Assembly: GCF_016907385.1 (NCBI RefSeq)
Contig: NZ_JAFBBU010000001.1
Coordinates: forward strand, 682,001-746,000
Source of the DNA: Subtercola frigoramans
GTDB taxonomy: Bacteria > Actinomycetota > Actinomycetes > Actinomycetales > Microbacteriaceae
Reading direction: 5' to 3'
DNA length: 64,000 nucleotides
Below are positions 1-8,008 of the stretch, one piece after another (the stretch's first letter is position 1; the number at the start of each line of letters is the position of its first letter). The notes beneath the pieces were generated by a model. It was not told the DNA's origin and searched no databases. It saw only the letters and a list, made by a program, of their open reading frames with translations. The position numbers and the translations under genes are program-made.

Positions 1-3
1 GAA

Positions 4-435
4 ATGGCACCGAAAAAGAAGGTCACAGGTCTGATCAAGCTTCAGATCAAGGCCGGCGCCGCCAACCCCGCACCGCCCATCGGGCCTGCGCTGGGACAGC
101 ACGGCGTGAACATCATGGAGTTCTGCAAGGCATACAATGCAGCGACTGAAGACCAGCGCGGCAACGTCATTCCGGTTGAGATCACCGTGTACGAAGACCG
201 TTCGTTCACGTTCATCCTGAAGACCCCGCCCGCCGCAGAGCTCATCAAGAAGGCCGCCGGCGTCGCCAAGGGTTCGGGAACCCCGCACACCGTCAAGGTC
301 GCGAAGCTCACCAAAGAGCAGGTTCGGGAGATCGCCCAGATCAAGCTGGCCGACCTCAACGCCAACGATCTCGACGCTGCGTCGTTGATCATTGCAGGAA
401 CCGCCCGCTCCATGGGCATCACGGTCGAGGCGTAG
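4..435 (+). CDS. rplK: 50S ribosomal protein L11
   Basis: Ribosomal protein of the GTPase-associated centre; it binds 23S rRNA together with the L10-L12 stalk. The 143-residue length is normal. The N-terminal domain carries the Pro-rich segment [16 protein letters not shown] (about residues 22-37), and the C-terminus ends with the typical GTARSMGI motif. Only three bases precede the ATG, so its ribosome binding site and the usual upstream nusG are outside the window. It is followed 9 bp later by rplA, the conserved rplK-rplA order. Confidence 0.98.
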   Translation: MAPKKKVTGLIKLQIKAGAANPAPPIGPALGQHGVNIMEFCKAYNAATEDQRGNVIPVEITVYEDRSFTFILKTPPAAELIKKAAGVAKGSGTPHTVKVAKLTKEQVREIAQIKLADLNANDLDAASLIIAGTARSMGITVEA

Positions 436-444
436 GAGGCTCTC

Positions 445-1137
445 ATGGCACAGAAATCAAAGGCTTACCGCGCTGCCGCTTCGAAGATCGAAGAAGGCAA
501 GCTCTACACCGCCGCCGAAGCCGTCGTTCTTGCAAAAGAGACCGGCTCGGCCAAGTTCGACAGCACCGTTGAGGTCGCCCTCAAGCTCGGCGTCGACCCC
601 CGCAAGGCAGACCAGATGGTCCGCGGCACCGTGATTCTTCCTCACGGCACCGGTAAGACCGCCCGCGTCATCGTCTTCGCAACGGGCCCCGCGGCCGAAG
701 CAGCAATTGCTGCCGGTGCTGACGAGGTTGGTGGCGACGAGCTGATCGAGAAGGTGGCCGCTGGCTACACCTCGTTCGACTCCGCTGTCTCGACCCCGGA
801 GCTCATGGGCAAGGTCGGTCGTCTCGGAAAGGTACTCGGCCCGCGTGGCCTCATGCCGAACCCGAAGACCGGCACCGTGACCCCCGACGTGGCGAAGGCT
901 GTCACCGAGATCAAGGGTGGAAAGATCGAGTTCCGCGTCGACAAGCACTCCAACGTGCACTTCGTCGCCGGCAAGGTCAGCTTCACGCCCGACCAGCTCC
1001 GCGAGAACGTCGGCGCTGCGCTCGACGAGATCGTTCGCCAGAAGCCGTCCTCCTCGAAGGGCCGTTACATCACCAAGGGCACCGTTTCGACGACCTTCGG
1101 TCCTGGCATCCCGGTCGATGTGAACGCACTCGCGTAG
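445..1137 (+). CDS. rplA: 50S ribosomal protein L1
   Basis: L1 stalk protein of the large subunit, which binds 23S rRNA and usually represses its own mRNA. The 230 residues match the family length. The family signature around [20 protein letters not shown] (about residues 126-145) is intact. An AGGAGG motif lies directly before the ATG, and the gene is co-transcribed with rplK. The transcript then runs into a strong terminator 17 bp after the stop codon. Confidence 0.98.
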   Translation: MAQKSKAYRAAASKIEEGKLYTAAEAVVLAKETGSAKFDSTVEVALKLGVDPRKADQMVRGTVILPHGTGKTARVIVFATGPAAEAAIAAGADEVGGDELIEKVAAGYTSFDSAVSTPELMGKVGRLGKVLGPRGLMPNPKTGTVTPDVAKAVTEIKGGKIEFRVDKHSNVHFVAGKVSFTPDQLRENVGAALDEIVRQKPSSSKGRYITKGTVSTTFGPGIPVDVNALA

Positions 1138-1153
1138 TCACAACCACTAGAAA

Positions 1154-1184
1154 AGGGGTCCGCTTCGGCGGGCCCCTATTTTTG
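1154..1184 (+). terminator. Rho-independent terminator of rplK-rplA
   Basis: A 10-bp stem (AGGGGTCCGC paired with GCGGGCCCCT, one G-T pair) closes on a stable TTCG tetraloop and is followed by ATTTTTG. It lies 17 bp past rplA and just before a separately expressed acetyltransferase gene. Confidence 0.93.
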
Positions 1185-1198
1185 TCTAGGCTGAGAGA

Positions 1199-1729
1199 GT
1201 GCCCCTCGTCATACGCACGGCAGATGCAGCCGACTCTGCCCGCCTCGCGCTCATTGCTTCCGCCACCTTCGCGTTCGCGTGCCCACCGCACACCTCGGCG
1301 GCGGGCATCCAGCAGTTCATCTCGTCGACACTGTCTGAAGCCCGGTTCGACGAGTATCTTGCAGACGGCCAACGGATGCTCTTCCTGGCCGAATTCGATG
1401 GCTTGCCGGTCGGCTACACCATGGTCGTCATGGGCGAGCCATCAGACCCCGATGTGGCTCGTGCCCTCACAACGAGGCCTACCGCAGAACTCAGCAAGTG
1501 TTACGTCCTGCCGGGGCATCATGGGCGCGGAGTTGCCCACCGGCTCATGGAGCTGTCGGTGCAATCGGCTCTGGAAAAGGGCGCTGCGGCCATCTGGCTC
1601 GGAGTCAACAATGAGAATGCCAGGGCGAATCGGTTCTATGAGAAGAGTGGTTTCGTCACTGTCGGCGCCAAGTCTTTTCTGGTGGGCGAGGAAATCGAGC
1701 ACGACTTTGTGCGCGAGCGCCTGCTCTGA
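1199..1729 (+). CDS. GNAT family N-acetyltransferase
   Basis: Predicted acetyl-CoA dependent N-acetyltransferase of about 176 residues; the substrate cannot be told. The acetyl-CoA pyrophosphate-binding loop is visible as GHHGRGVAHRL (about residues 106-116). The C-terminal ENARANRFYEKSGF segment is typical of the fold. The start is a GTG 15 bp past the terminator stem, so its transcript must begin inside or just after the terminator, or arise by read-through; no clear Shine-Dalgarno sequence is seen. The following gene is convergent and ends 6 bp away. Confidence 0.85.
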   Translation: MPLVIRTADAADSARLALIASATFAFACPPHTSAAGIQQFISSTLSEARFDEYLADGQRMLFLAEFDGLPVGYTMVVMGEPSDPDVARALTTRPTAELSKCYVLPGHHGRGVAHRLMELSVQSALEKGAAAIWLGVNNENARANRFYEKSGFVTVGAKSFLVGEEIEHDFVRERLL

Positions 1730-1735
1730 GTGTTC

Positions 1736-2776
1736 TCAGACCTGTTCGGCGACGCTGATGACGAGCTTGCCGCGCGTGTGTCCCTCTTCGATTCGCCTGT
1801 GCGCGTCGGCCGCGTGATCGAGGGTGAAGATCTCGTCGACGTGTACGTGGACATCGCCGGAGTTGATGAGCCGGGCGATCACCGTCAAGGTCGAGGCGTC
1901 AGGGGAGACTTTGTACGTGGTTGCGCGGAGGCCCAGAGTACGGGCGTCCTCGATGAGGCCCGGCCAACTCCCGCTTGGGGCGTTGACGAGCAGGCCACCG
2001 GGGCGAAGGGTCTGCAGGGCACGTGTACCGGTGTTGTCGATCGTGTTGCCGATCAGGTCGATCACCACATCGACATTCGACACTTCGTGTTCGAATCGGG
2101 TCGAGGCATAGTCGATGACCTCTGCGGCGCCGAGCTCGTGCAGCCAGCTCGAGTTGCGTGACGACGACGTGGCGATGACGTAGGCGCCGAAATACGCGGC
2201 GAACTGCACCGCGAAATGGCCGACGCCGCCGGAACCGGCGAGGATGAGCATCCGCTGGCCTTCGTGCGCCTTGGCAACGTCGACGACCATTCCCCAGGCC
2301 GTCAGCGCGGCGACAGGAACTGCCGCTGCCTCGACGAGCGACAGACGGGCCGGCTTCTTGCAGAGTTGCATACTCGGGGCCGAGACGTATTCCGCGTAGG
2401 CGCCGAGGCCGCGTGGGGCGCTCAGCATTCCGTAGACCTCGTCACCCGGTTTCAGTGGGTGGCTTTCATAGGGCGTCTCAATGACGACGCCGCTGAAATC
2501 CTGACCGAGAACGTACGGGTAGCTCGCAATCGCTGCCGAGGCTCCCTTGCCTGCACGTGTCTTCGCGTCGATCGGGTTGACTCCGGCAGCCGCGACCTTG
2601 ACGAGCACTTCCGCGCTGATGCGAACAGGAAGAGCGATCTCTGCTGTGTGAAGGACCTCGGGAGAACCCGTCGAATCGATCACCGCGGCCTTCATTGTGG
2701 TCGGGAGGGGGCCGGGGTGATCGAAATCTGCTTGTGGATTGGACAAGGGGCTCACTCCGGTCGTTTGCTGCGTCAT
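1736..2776 (-). CDS. NADP-dependent alcohol dehydrogenase / quinone oxidoreductase-like protein (MDR superfamily)
   Basis: Medium-chain dehydrogenase/reductase of about 346 residues. An N-terminal GroES-like domain is followed by a Rossmann domain with the nucleotide-binding segment AGSGGVGHFAVQFA. The Cys cluster for structural zinc is absent, which fits the zinc-free quinone-reductase branch. I chose the ATG at 2776 because GGAAGG lies about 7 bases upstream; a GTG/ATG 10 codons earlier lacks such a site. The true substrate is unknown. It stands alone on the minus strand and is convergent with the acetyltransferase. Confidence 0.85.
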   Translation of the reverse strand: MTQQTTGVSPLSNPQADFDHPGPLPTTMKAAVIDSTGSPEVLHTAEIALPVRISAEVLVKVAAAGVNPIDAKTRAGKGASAAIASYPYVLGQDFSGVVIETPYESHPLKPGDEVYGMLSAPRGLGAYAEYVSAPSMQLCKKPARLSLVEAAAVPVAALTAWGMVVDVAKAHEGQRMLILAGSGGVGHFAVQFAAYFGAYVIATSSSRNSSWLHELGAAEVIDYASTRFEHEVSNVDVVIDLIGNTIDNTGTRALQTLRPGGLLVNAPSGSWPGLIEDARTLGLRATTYKVSPDASTLTVIARLINSGDVHVHVDEIFTLDHAADAHRRIEEGHTRGKLVISVAEQV

Positions 2777-2956
2777 CGGTAACCTTCCATGTGGTGCGAT
2801 CAACACCGCTGGTGATCGCTAGGTATCGAATGTGCGGGTGGCCCACCAGTGGGGGGCACGACCTAAGTAAACCTTTCTATTGATACGACGATGTTACGAG
2901 GGTGTCACCTTGTTGCTAACAAACCCGTTTTGCCGCTCGGGGGGCGGCGCTGAAGG

Positions 2957-4489
2957 TCACTCTGGGCGCCGGCTGGAGCGTGAAGTTCGGCGGGGCAGAC
3001 TGAGCGCACCGGCGACGACGAGCATGGCACCGACGGCGATGAGTGGCCAGAGTGCGGCCACGTCGAGCCCGGTGTGGGCCAGTTGCGGAGTGCTGGCGGT
3101 GGCTCCGGATGATGAGCTCGAGTTCGAGCCGCCTGTCGTGCCAGATCCACCGGTTGGAGTGCTGGTGGAGGTTGGTGTCGGCGTGGGGGTCGGGGTCGGC
3201 GTCGGCGAATTGACGATCAGCGCGAAATCCTGTGTGGCGTTGGGACGAATCGCGTTTGCTGCCACGATCTGATTCGGGAAGCTTCCGTTCGTCGTGGGCG
3301 TCCCCGAGATGGTTGCGGTTGCCGAATCGAAGGCAAGGCCGCCGGGAAGTGGATTGATCAACGTGAAGGCAGGAGCGGGAGATCCGATGGCGGTGAATGT
3401 GAAGCTGAATGGTACGCCGACCGTCGCCGCCGGTGGTGGCCCCGAGGTGATGATCGGGGCGAAATTGGGCGTACCGGCGACGAGCCGTGAGACGGTGTCG
3501 TCACCCTCATTCGCTGCGAAGACATTCGTGAACTGGGTTGAGTCTGCAACGATTCCGCGGGGCCCAGTGCCAGATGCCAACGGGAGCTGCTGCGAGTTTG
3601 CCGGGCTGCGGCCATCGAGTTGTGTGACGACGTTGTCGGTGTTGCCAGAAACGAAGACGCTGTGCGTTGACTGGTCGACGGTGAGGCCGGTCGGACCGGC
3701 GGGAATCCCGATCGACTCGAGCGTTCCGGCCGGGTCGGCCGCATCGAACCAGCTCAGCTTCGAGACGATGAGGTTGGTGACGAACACCCGATGGGTGCTG
3801 TTGTCGACGGCGATGGCCCCCGGCACAGTGAATCCCCCGATCGTGGTGGCTACTGGAGCCGCAACCGACCCGTCGAACATCGACACCGAAGAACCGAAAG
3901 CATTGCCGACGTAGACCTTGTGGGATATCTGATCCACCGCGATGGCGCGAGGTGTGGCCCCGACACTCACGGTAGCGATCACGGTCGGTGCAGGCGCCCG
4001 GCCATCCAATATTGAAACTGTCCCGGCGCCCGAGTTGGTGACGAATACCCGCCCGGACGTTGCGTCGACCGCAATTCCATCCGGGGCTAGGCCAACCGCG
4101 GCGCTGGTGATAACGGGGATATTGATGGTTCCGTCGTAGATGTAGATTGCCGCAGTGTCTTGTCTCACCGCGAATACTCGGCCAGAAACCGGGTCGACGG
4201 CGATACCTCTGAGTGCACTTCCTGGACCGGCGATCGTGACTGGGTTAGCTATAGGCGTTGCCGCATGCCCGTCGAATCTGGAGACCGAACCCTGGGCGGA
4301 GTTCACGACAAAGACCGCGCCAGTCGAGGAGTTGTACGCCATACTTTGCGGATGGCTGCCGACCGCGATCGGTGCGATCGCCGCATGCGCAGCCGAGGCA
4401 GCGCCGAAGAGCACGAGACCCAAGGCTCCGATGCCGAGAACGGAGGCCGTCAGGGCACGGAAGGTGAAGGAAGATCGGGAATGGCGCAT
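2957..4489 (-). CDS. LAHTG-anchored surface beta-propeller protein
   Basis: Secreted, wall-anchored protein of 510 residues. A signal peptide (about residues 1-36) is followed by roughly seven YVTN/YncE-like blades of about 42 residues, each with a GIAVD..SGRVFVTN pattern (about 37-335). An Ig-like putative-fold domain comes next (about 345-430), then a Thr-Pro/Ser/Gly stalk, and finally LAHTG (about 470-474) with a hydrophobic stretch and an Arg-rich tail. That C-terminus is a sorting signal; LAxTG is the motif known for class E sortases of actinobacteria. No sortase gene is present nearby. Function is probably adhesion or substrate binding at the cell surface, but this is inference. Confidence 0.85.
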   Translation of the reverse strand: MRHSRSSFTFRALTASVLGIGALGLVLFGAASAAHAAIAPIAVGSHPQSMAYNSSTGAVFVVNSAQGSVSRFDGHAATPIANPVTIAGPGSALRGIAVDPVSGRVFAVRQDTAAIYIYDGTINIPVITSAAVGLAPDGIAVDATSGRVFVTNSGAGTVSILDGRAPAPTVIATVSVGATPRAIAVDQISHKVYVGNAFGSSVSMFDGSVAAPVATTIGGFTVPGAIAVDNSTHRVFVTNLIVSKLSWFDAADPAGTLESIGIPAGPTGLTVDQSTHSVFVSGNTDNVVTQLDGRSPANSQQLPLASGTGPRGIVADSTQFTNVFAANEGDDTVSRLVAGTPNFAPIITSGPPPAATVGVPFSFTFTAIGSPAPAFTLINPLPGGLAFDSATATISGTPTTNGSFPNQIVAANAIRPNATQDFALIVNSPTPTPTPTPTPTSTSTPTGGSGTTGGSNSSSSSGATASTPQLAHTGLDVAALWPLIAVGAMLVVAGALSLPRRTSRSSRRPE

Positions 4490-4588
4490 GAGAGTGAGGG
4501 TATCTCAGCTCATGATCGTTGTGCAAGCCTCGACTTCAAGGCGGCCGGTCTCGCCTGTACGGCCTGCCAATCGCGCAGAAAAACGTGC

Positions 4589-5551
4589 CTAATGTGCCGC
4601 AACCTGCAGCGGCGGCAGGTGGGTCGAACCCGAGCGGAGCTGGCTGAGGTGACGTGCGTGGGCATCGAGCCGATCATCCTCGTCGGTGACGGGCACCCAC
4701 GGCCGCACTGCGGTGGTGTGCCCCGAGTCGTCGAGCGCCGCCATGATCGTGAGGCAGTGGGTGGTGAGCTGGAACTCGCGCTCCCTCGGGTCACGCGAGC
4801 GCACGTGGGTGCTGATGTGCATGGCCGAGTGCCCGGTGTGCACCAGGCGCGCCTCGACTTCGACGAGATGGCCGATGGGGATGGGCCGGTAGAACCGGAT
4901 CCCACCCGAGTACACGGTGATCGCGTCGAGCCCGCTCCAGGTGGAGGCGCAGGCGAGGGCAGCCTCGTCGATCCACCGCATGACCGTGCCACCGTGGGTC
5001 TTGCCGCCCCAGTTCACGTCGGTCGGGGCCGCGAAGAACCGCAGTGTCACGATCTCGGCAGTGCCCTCCGACGAGTAGACCTGTCCCTTCATGGCCTCTT
5101 CGATGCGCGCCCGGATGTCGATGCGGTTCACGGCATCGTTGTAGAGGCTGGCGTCTTCGTCGGTCTGGGGAACCCAGGGTTCAACCGGGGTCGGCCGGGC
5201 ATCCGCGCCCATGGCGACGAAGATCACCATGCAGTCGCTGGAGGTGACGTACCGGCCTATCTTCGGGTCTGCCGAGGTGACGTTGACCCTGATGTGCATG
5301 CTCGACCGGCCGGTGTAGACCAGCTTCGCCCGCACCTCGACCAGGTTGCCGGAGTCGATGGGGGCGACGAAGCTCACGCTGCCGACGTAGGCCGTGACGC
5401 AGTAGGTCGCGCTCCAGCCGACGGCACAGGCATAGGCGGCCTTGTCGATCCATTCGAGCACCCGCCCGGCGTGCACCTTGCCTCCGATGCTGGCGACGTC
5501 GTTGGGCGAGGCGAGAAAGCGGAGCGTGACTTCGGGGGCGCCGTGCATCAT
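4589..5551 (-). CDS. Double-hotdog acyl-CoA thioesterase
   Basis: Predicted acyl-CoA hydrolase of 320 residues built from two tandem hotdog domains (about 1-130 and 165-290). Each repeats the pattern TLRF.A.P.DV...GGK.H.G...WID.AA.ACA followed by H(I).V. The arrangement resembles ACOT/BFIT-type thioesterases. Its start overlaps the stop of the upstream regulator (ATGA, 4 bp), so the two are translationally coupled. Two consecutive ATG codons are available. The coupling with a short-chain acyl-CoA-sensing type regulator suggests a role in clearing short acyl-CoAs, which is inference. Confidence 0.87.
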   Translation of the reverse strand: MMHGAPEVTLRFLASPNDVASIGGKVHAGRVLEWIDKAAYACAVGWSATYCVTAYVGSVSFVAPIDSGNLVEVRAKLVYTGRSSMHIRVNVTSADPKIGRYVTSSDCMVIFVAMGADARPTPVEPWVPQTDEDASLYNDAVNRIDIRARIEEAMKGQVYSSEGTAEIVTLRFFAAPTDVNWGGKTHGGTVMRWIDEAALACASTWSGLDAITVYSGGIRFYRPIPIGHLVEVEARLVHTGHSAMHISTHVRSRDPREREFQLTTHCLTIMAALDDSGHTTAVRPWVPVTDEDDRLDAHARHLSQLRSGSTHLPPLQVAAH

Positions 5552-7002
5552 GACTGGCTCTTCCTGGTGATCTCGTGCTCAGGGTCGTGGCGCTCGAGAA
5601 ACTCGAACACCTCTGTGCTGTCGACACCCGGGAACGAGCCGGTCGGCATGGCGGCGAGCAGGCTCGAGTTCAGCCGGGCGCTCGGCCACGACTTGCTCTG
5701 CCATTTTCTCGACAGACCTGTGGAGGGCTGCCGGCAGCAGGTCGGGTCTGGGCAGGTCGAGGCGAATCGGGTGTCGGTGTCGCGGCCCCGGAACCAGCGC
5801 GCGTCGGCGAACGGAGTGCCCACGCTGATCGAGAAGTGCCCACGCGAGGTGGTCTGGATGCGTGAGGTGCACCAGTAGGTACCCGTCGGTTTGTCGGTGT
5901 ACTGGTGGTAGGGGCTGAACCGGTCCTCGGCGTCGAACACCTGCCGGGCACTCCAGTACCGGCAGACGATCTGGCCCTCGACCGACCCGAGCGCATCGGT
6001 CGGGAAGACGACATCGTCATTCTCGTACGCCTTCACAACAGACCCGGTCTCGTGCACCTTGAGGAAGTGCACAGGGATGCCGAGGTGCTGTGTGGCCAGG
6101 TTGGTGAAGCGGTGCGCGGCGGTCTCGTAGTTGACGCTGAACGCGTCGCGCAGGTCTTCGACCGAGAGCTCGCGCTGGGACTTGGCGCGCTGCAGGAACT
6201 CGACGGCGGTGTGTTCGGGGATGAGTAGGGCGCCTGCGAGGTAGTTCGTCTCGACACGCTGGCGGAGGAAGTCCCCGTAGCCGGTGGGTTCCTCGTGCCC
6301 CAGAACGTGGCTGGCCAGGGCCTGAAGCAGCACGGTGCGCGGGTCGGCGTCGGGGCTCTGCGCACGGGGCACGTAGATGCGGCCGTTCGCCAGGTCGGTG
6401 ATCGACCGGGTCGACCCCGGCAGATCGGCGACGTAGTGCAGCGTGAAGCCGAGGTGTGAAGCAAGATCGGATGCGACGCGTTGCGAGAGCGGGCCGCCCA
6501 GGTGACCCACGGCCTCGAGCAGCTTCTGCGCCGTCGTCTCGAGTTCGGCGAAGTAGTTGTTGCGCTTACGCATCTGTGCGCGCAACTCGGTGTTGGCGCG
6601 GCGGGCTTCTTCGGGGGTCGCGATGCGCTCGCCGTGCATCCGCTCGAGTTCGTGGTGCAACCCGAGAATGGTCTCGATCGCCTCGTCGCTGAGGGTCTTG
6701 CGAGCGGGTACGGGAGGCAGGCCGAGGGAGGCGTAGAGCTGACCGCGCTGGATGCGTTCGAGCGCGATCTCGAGGGCAGCGCGACGGCTGGGGGGCTCGG
6801 CGTTGAGGAGCTGCTCGACCGTGACGTCGAGGGCCGTGGCGAAGCGCTGCATGTCGCCGAGCTTCAGTTCGCGTTTGCCGTTCTCGACGACGGAGACCTG
6901 CGAGGCCGCCCGGCCGACGGCGGTACCGAGGGCGTCGAGGGTCATTCCCTTGTCGGAGCGCAGCTGGCGGATCCGTCGGCCGACGGTGAGTGAATCGAGC
7001 AT
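5548..7002 (-). CDS. XRE-family short-chain fatty acid/acyl-CoA regulator (RamB/ScfR-like)
   Basis: Transcription regulator of 484 residues. It has an N-terminal Cro/C1 helix-turn-helix (about 8-62, with MTLDALGTAVGRAASQVS), a central IrrE-like metallo-fold region carrying a HVLGHEEP segment, and a C-terminal Cys-containing domain (C..SR...CPDPTCC). This is the layout of RamB, PrpR and MccR-type regulators that sense short acyl-CoAs. I chose the ATG at 7002 because the helix-turn-helix begins just after it; an upstream in-frame ATG at 7164 would add 54 residues with no family match. It overlaps the thioesterase gene by 4 bp. Two inverted repeats upstream may be its own operators. Confidence 0.86.
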   Translation of the reverse strand: MLDSLTVGRRIRQLRSDKGMTLDALGTAVGRAASQVSVVENGKRELKLGDMQRFATALDVTVEQLLNAEPPSRRAALEIALERIQRGQLYASLGLPPVPARKTLSDEAIETILGLHHELERMHGERIATPEEARRANTELRAQMRKRNNYFAELETTAQKLLEAVGHLGGPLSQRVASDLASHLGFTLHYVADLPGSTRSITDLANGRIYVPRAQSPDADPRTVLLQALASHVLGHEEPTGYGDFLRQRVETNYLAGALLIPEHTAVEFLQRAKSQRELSVEDLRDAFSVNYETAAHRFTNLATQHLGIPVHFLKVHETGSVVKAYENDDVVFPTDALGSVEGQIVCRYWSARQVFDAEDRFSPYHQYTDKPTGTYWCTSRIQTTSRGHFSISVGTPFADARWFRGRDTDTRFASTCPDPTCCRQPSTGLSRKWQSKSWPSARLNSSLLAAMPTGSFPGVDSTEVFEFLERHDPEHEITRKSQS

Positions 7003-7063
7003 GATTTCATCATGGCCGCGGCACCGAGCCGGTGGCGCGAACTCGTCCCGCCGGCATCGCACG

Positions 7064-7150
7064 TTCTTTCGCAAATCGAAAGAAGTGCCATTCTTCTGCC
7101 CAGAGCGGGCCCCCAGGCGGATCGACTTTCCCGAAGGCGCGCGAAAGTCG
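7064..7150. promoter_or_regulatory. Two inverted repeats upstream of the RamB/ScfR-like regulator
   Basis: Two perfect 8-bp inverted repeats stand in the 183-bp gap ahead of the regulator. The first is TTCTTTCG-CAAAT-CGAAAGAA (7064-7084). The second is CGACTTTC, a 12-nt spacer, then GAAAGTCG (7123-7130 and 7143-7150). Both share a GAAAG core. Their place in the regulator's promoter region suggests autoregulation. Which protein binds is not shown by the sequence. Confidence 0.5.
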
Positions 7151-7185
7151 CTCTTTTCTCGCACATTCGGGCAACTCGATCGGGC

Positions 7186-7824
7186 TCAGCGGCGCTGCAT
7201 GAGTCCGAGCAACTGGTCGGCCAGGCGCACGAGCTGGGCGATCTCGTTGTCGTCGCGGTCGATCCAGCGGCACTCCGGCTCGGCTGAAAGAGGCACGAAT
7301 TCCGCGTGCTGCTCCCAGACCAGGAGAGTGCGTTCTGCACCCAGCACGTACTGCTGCCACCAGATCTGCCGGAGGTAGTGTCGGGGAATCGACTTCCACG
7401 CCTTGTTCGTCGTCTTGATTTCGGCGAGTTCGGTATCGCCCGCTGCGGTCACGGCGATGCCGTCGGGTGTTGCGAGATGCAGCGGCCTGCCGTGCGCATG
7501 GAAGAGCACCGTGCTCGGCACGATGCCGTGCTCGCGCTGCACCCACGCCGCGATGTGCGGCTCGCGGTCCTTGCCGTGGTCGGTGTAGGCGTTGCCGCCG
7601 AAATTGTGGCCGTTCAGCTTGTCGTAGGCTGCGTTCTCGACCGAGCGCTGGGTGGTGAGCCTCGCGGCGTCGGTGGCGGTCACCCCGCGCGAACGGGCCC
7701 TGATCCACGCCACCCGGTCGGTCGAATCGGCGACGACGCGCGAGAGGTGGGCCGGCACGAATGCCACGGCAGGCACCAGCTCGTCTTCTTCCCAAGGAAA
7801 GGTCAAAGTCAAGGCCGTCGTCAC
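7186..7824 (-). CDS. YqaJ-like PD-(D/E)XK nuclease domain protein
   Basis: Protein of about 212 residues resembling the YqaJ viral recombinase/exonuclease fold. The segment KDREPHIAAW (about residues 85-94) precedes TPDGI and AEIKTT (about 119-139), which supply the D...ExK catalytic pattern. I chose the GTG at 7824, with GAGAATGGA just upstream; the reading frame stays open for 37 more codons but that part lies in a repeat-derived stretch. YqaJ proteins are often phage-borne, yet no other phage gene is seen here. The substrate is therefore uncertain; it may act in recombination or DNA turnover. Confidence 0.7.
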   Translation of the reverse strand: MTTALTLTFPWEEDELVPAVAFVPAHLSRVVADSTDRVAWIRARSRGVTATDAARLTTQRSVENAAYDKLNGHNFGGNAYTDHGKDREPHIAAWVQREHGIVPSTVLFHAHGRPLHLATPDGIAVTAAGDTELAEIKTTNKAWKSIPRHYLRQIWWQQYVLGAERTLLVWEQHAEFVPLSAEPECRWIDRDDNEIAQLVRLADQLLGLMQRR

Positions 7825-7887
7825 GATTCCATTCTCTCGCTGTGAGGGTGGAACACTTGACCAGACACGGTCGGCCTCGCTCGGCAA

Positions 7888-7978
7888 CGGTGGGCGAATA
7901 GCCACTTGGCGGCGTGTCGAAATCCTCACGGGCACGGTGGTTTCGATACGCGCGGCTGGGCCGTGCTACTCAACCCGC
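7888..7978. repeat. Dispersed palindromic repeat, copy A (decayed left arm)
   Basis: The right half is intact: GGTTTCGATACG (7939-7950) and CTACTCAACC (7966-7975). The left half is degenerate (GGTGGGCGAATAGCC, then GTGTCGAAATCC). The order matches the copies at 25611-25697 and 61890-61980. It fills the divergent gap between the YqaJ-like gene and the SDR gene, so promoters there must overlap or flank it. Confidence 0.75.
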
Positions 7979-8008
7979 GGTCATTCCGCACAGATTCGAA
8001 GGAACATC

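Noticed and set aside
4258..4467. Possible CRISPR-like or other repeat in the propeller gene
   Set aside because: Repetition comes from the beta-propeller blades in protein sequence and is not regular at DNA level.
4160..5878. Long plus-strand open frame over the thioesterase and regulator
   Set aside because: It is the antisense frame of well-supported minus-strand genes in high-GC DNA, has no family motif and is rich in Arg/Asp/His, as expected of shadow frames.
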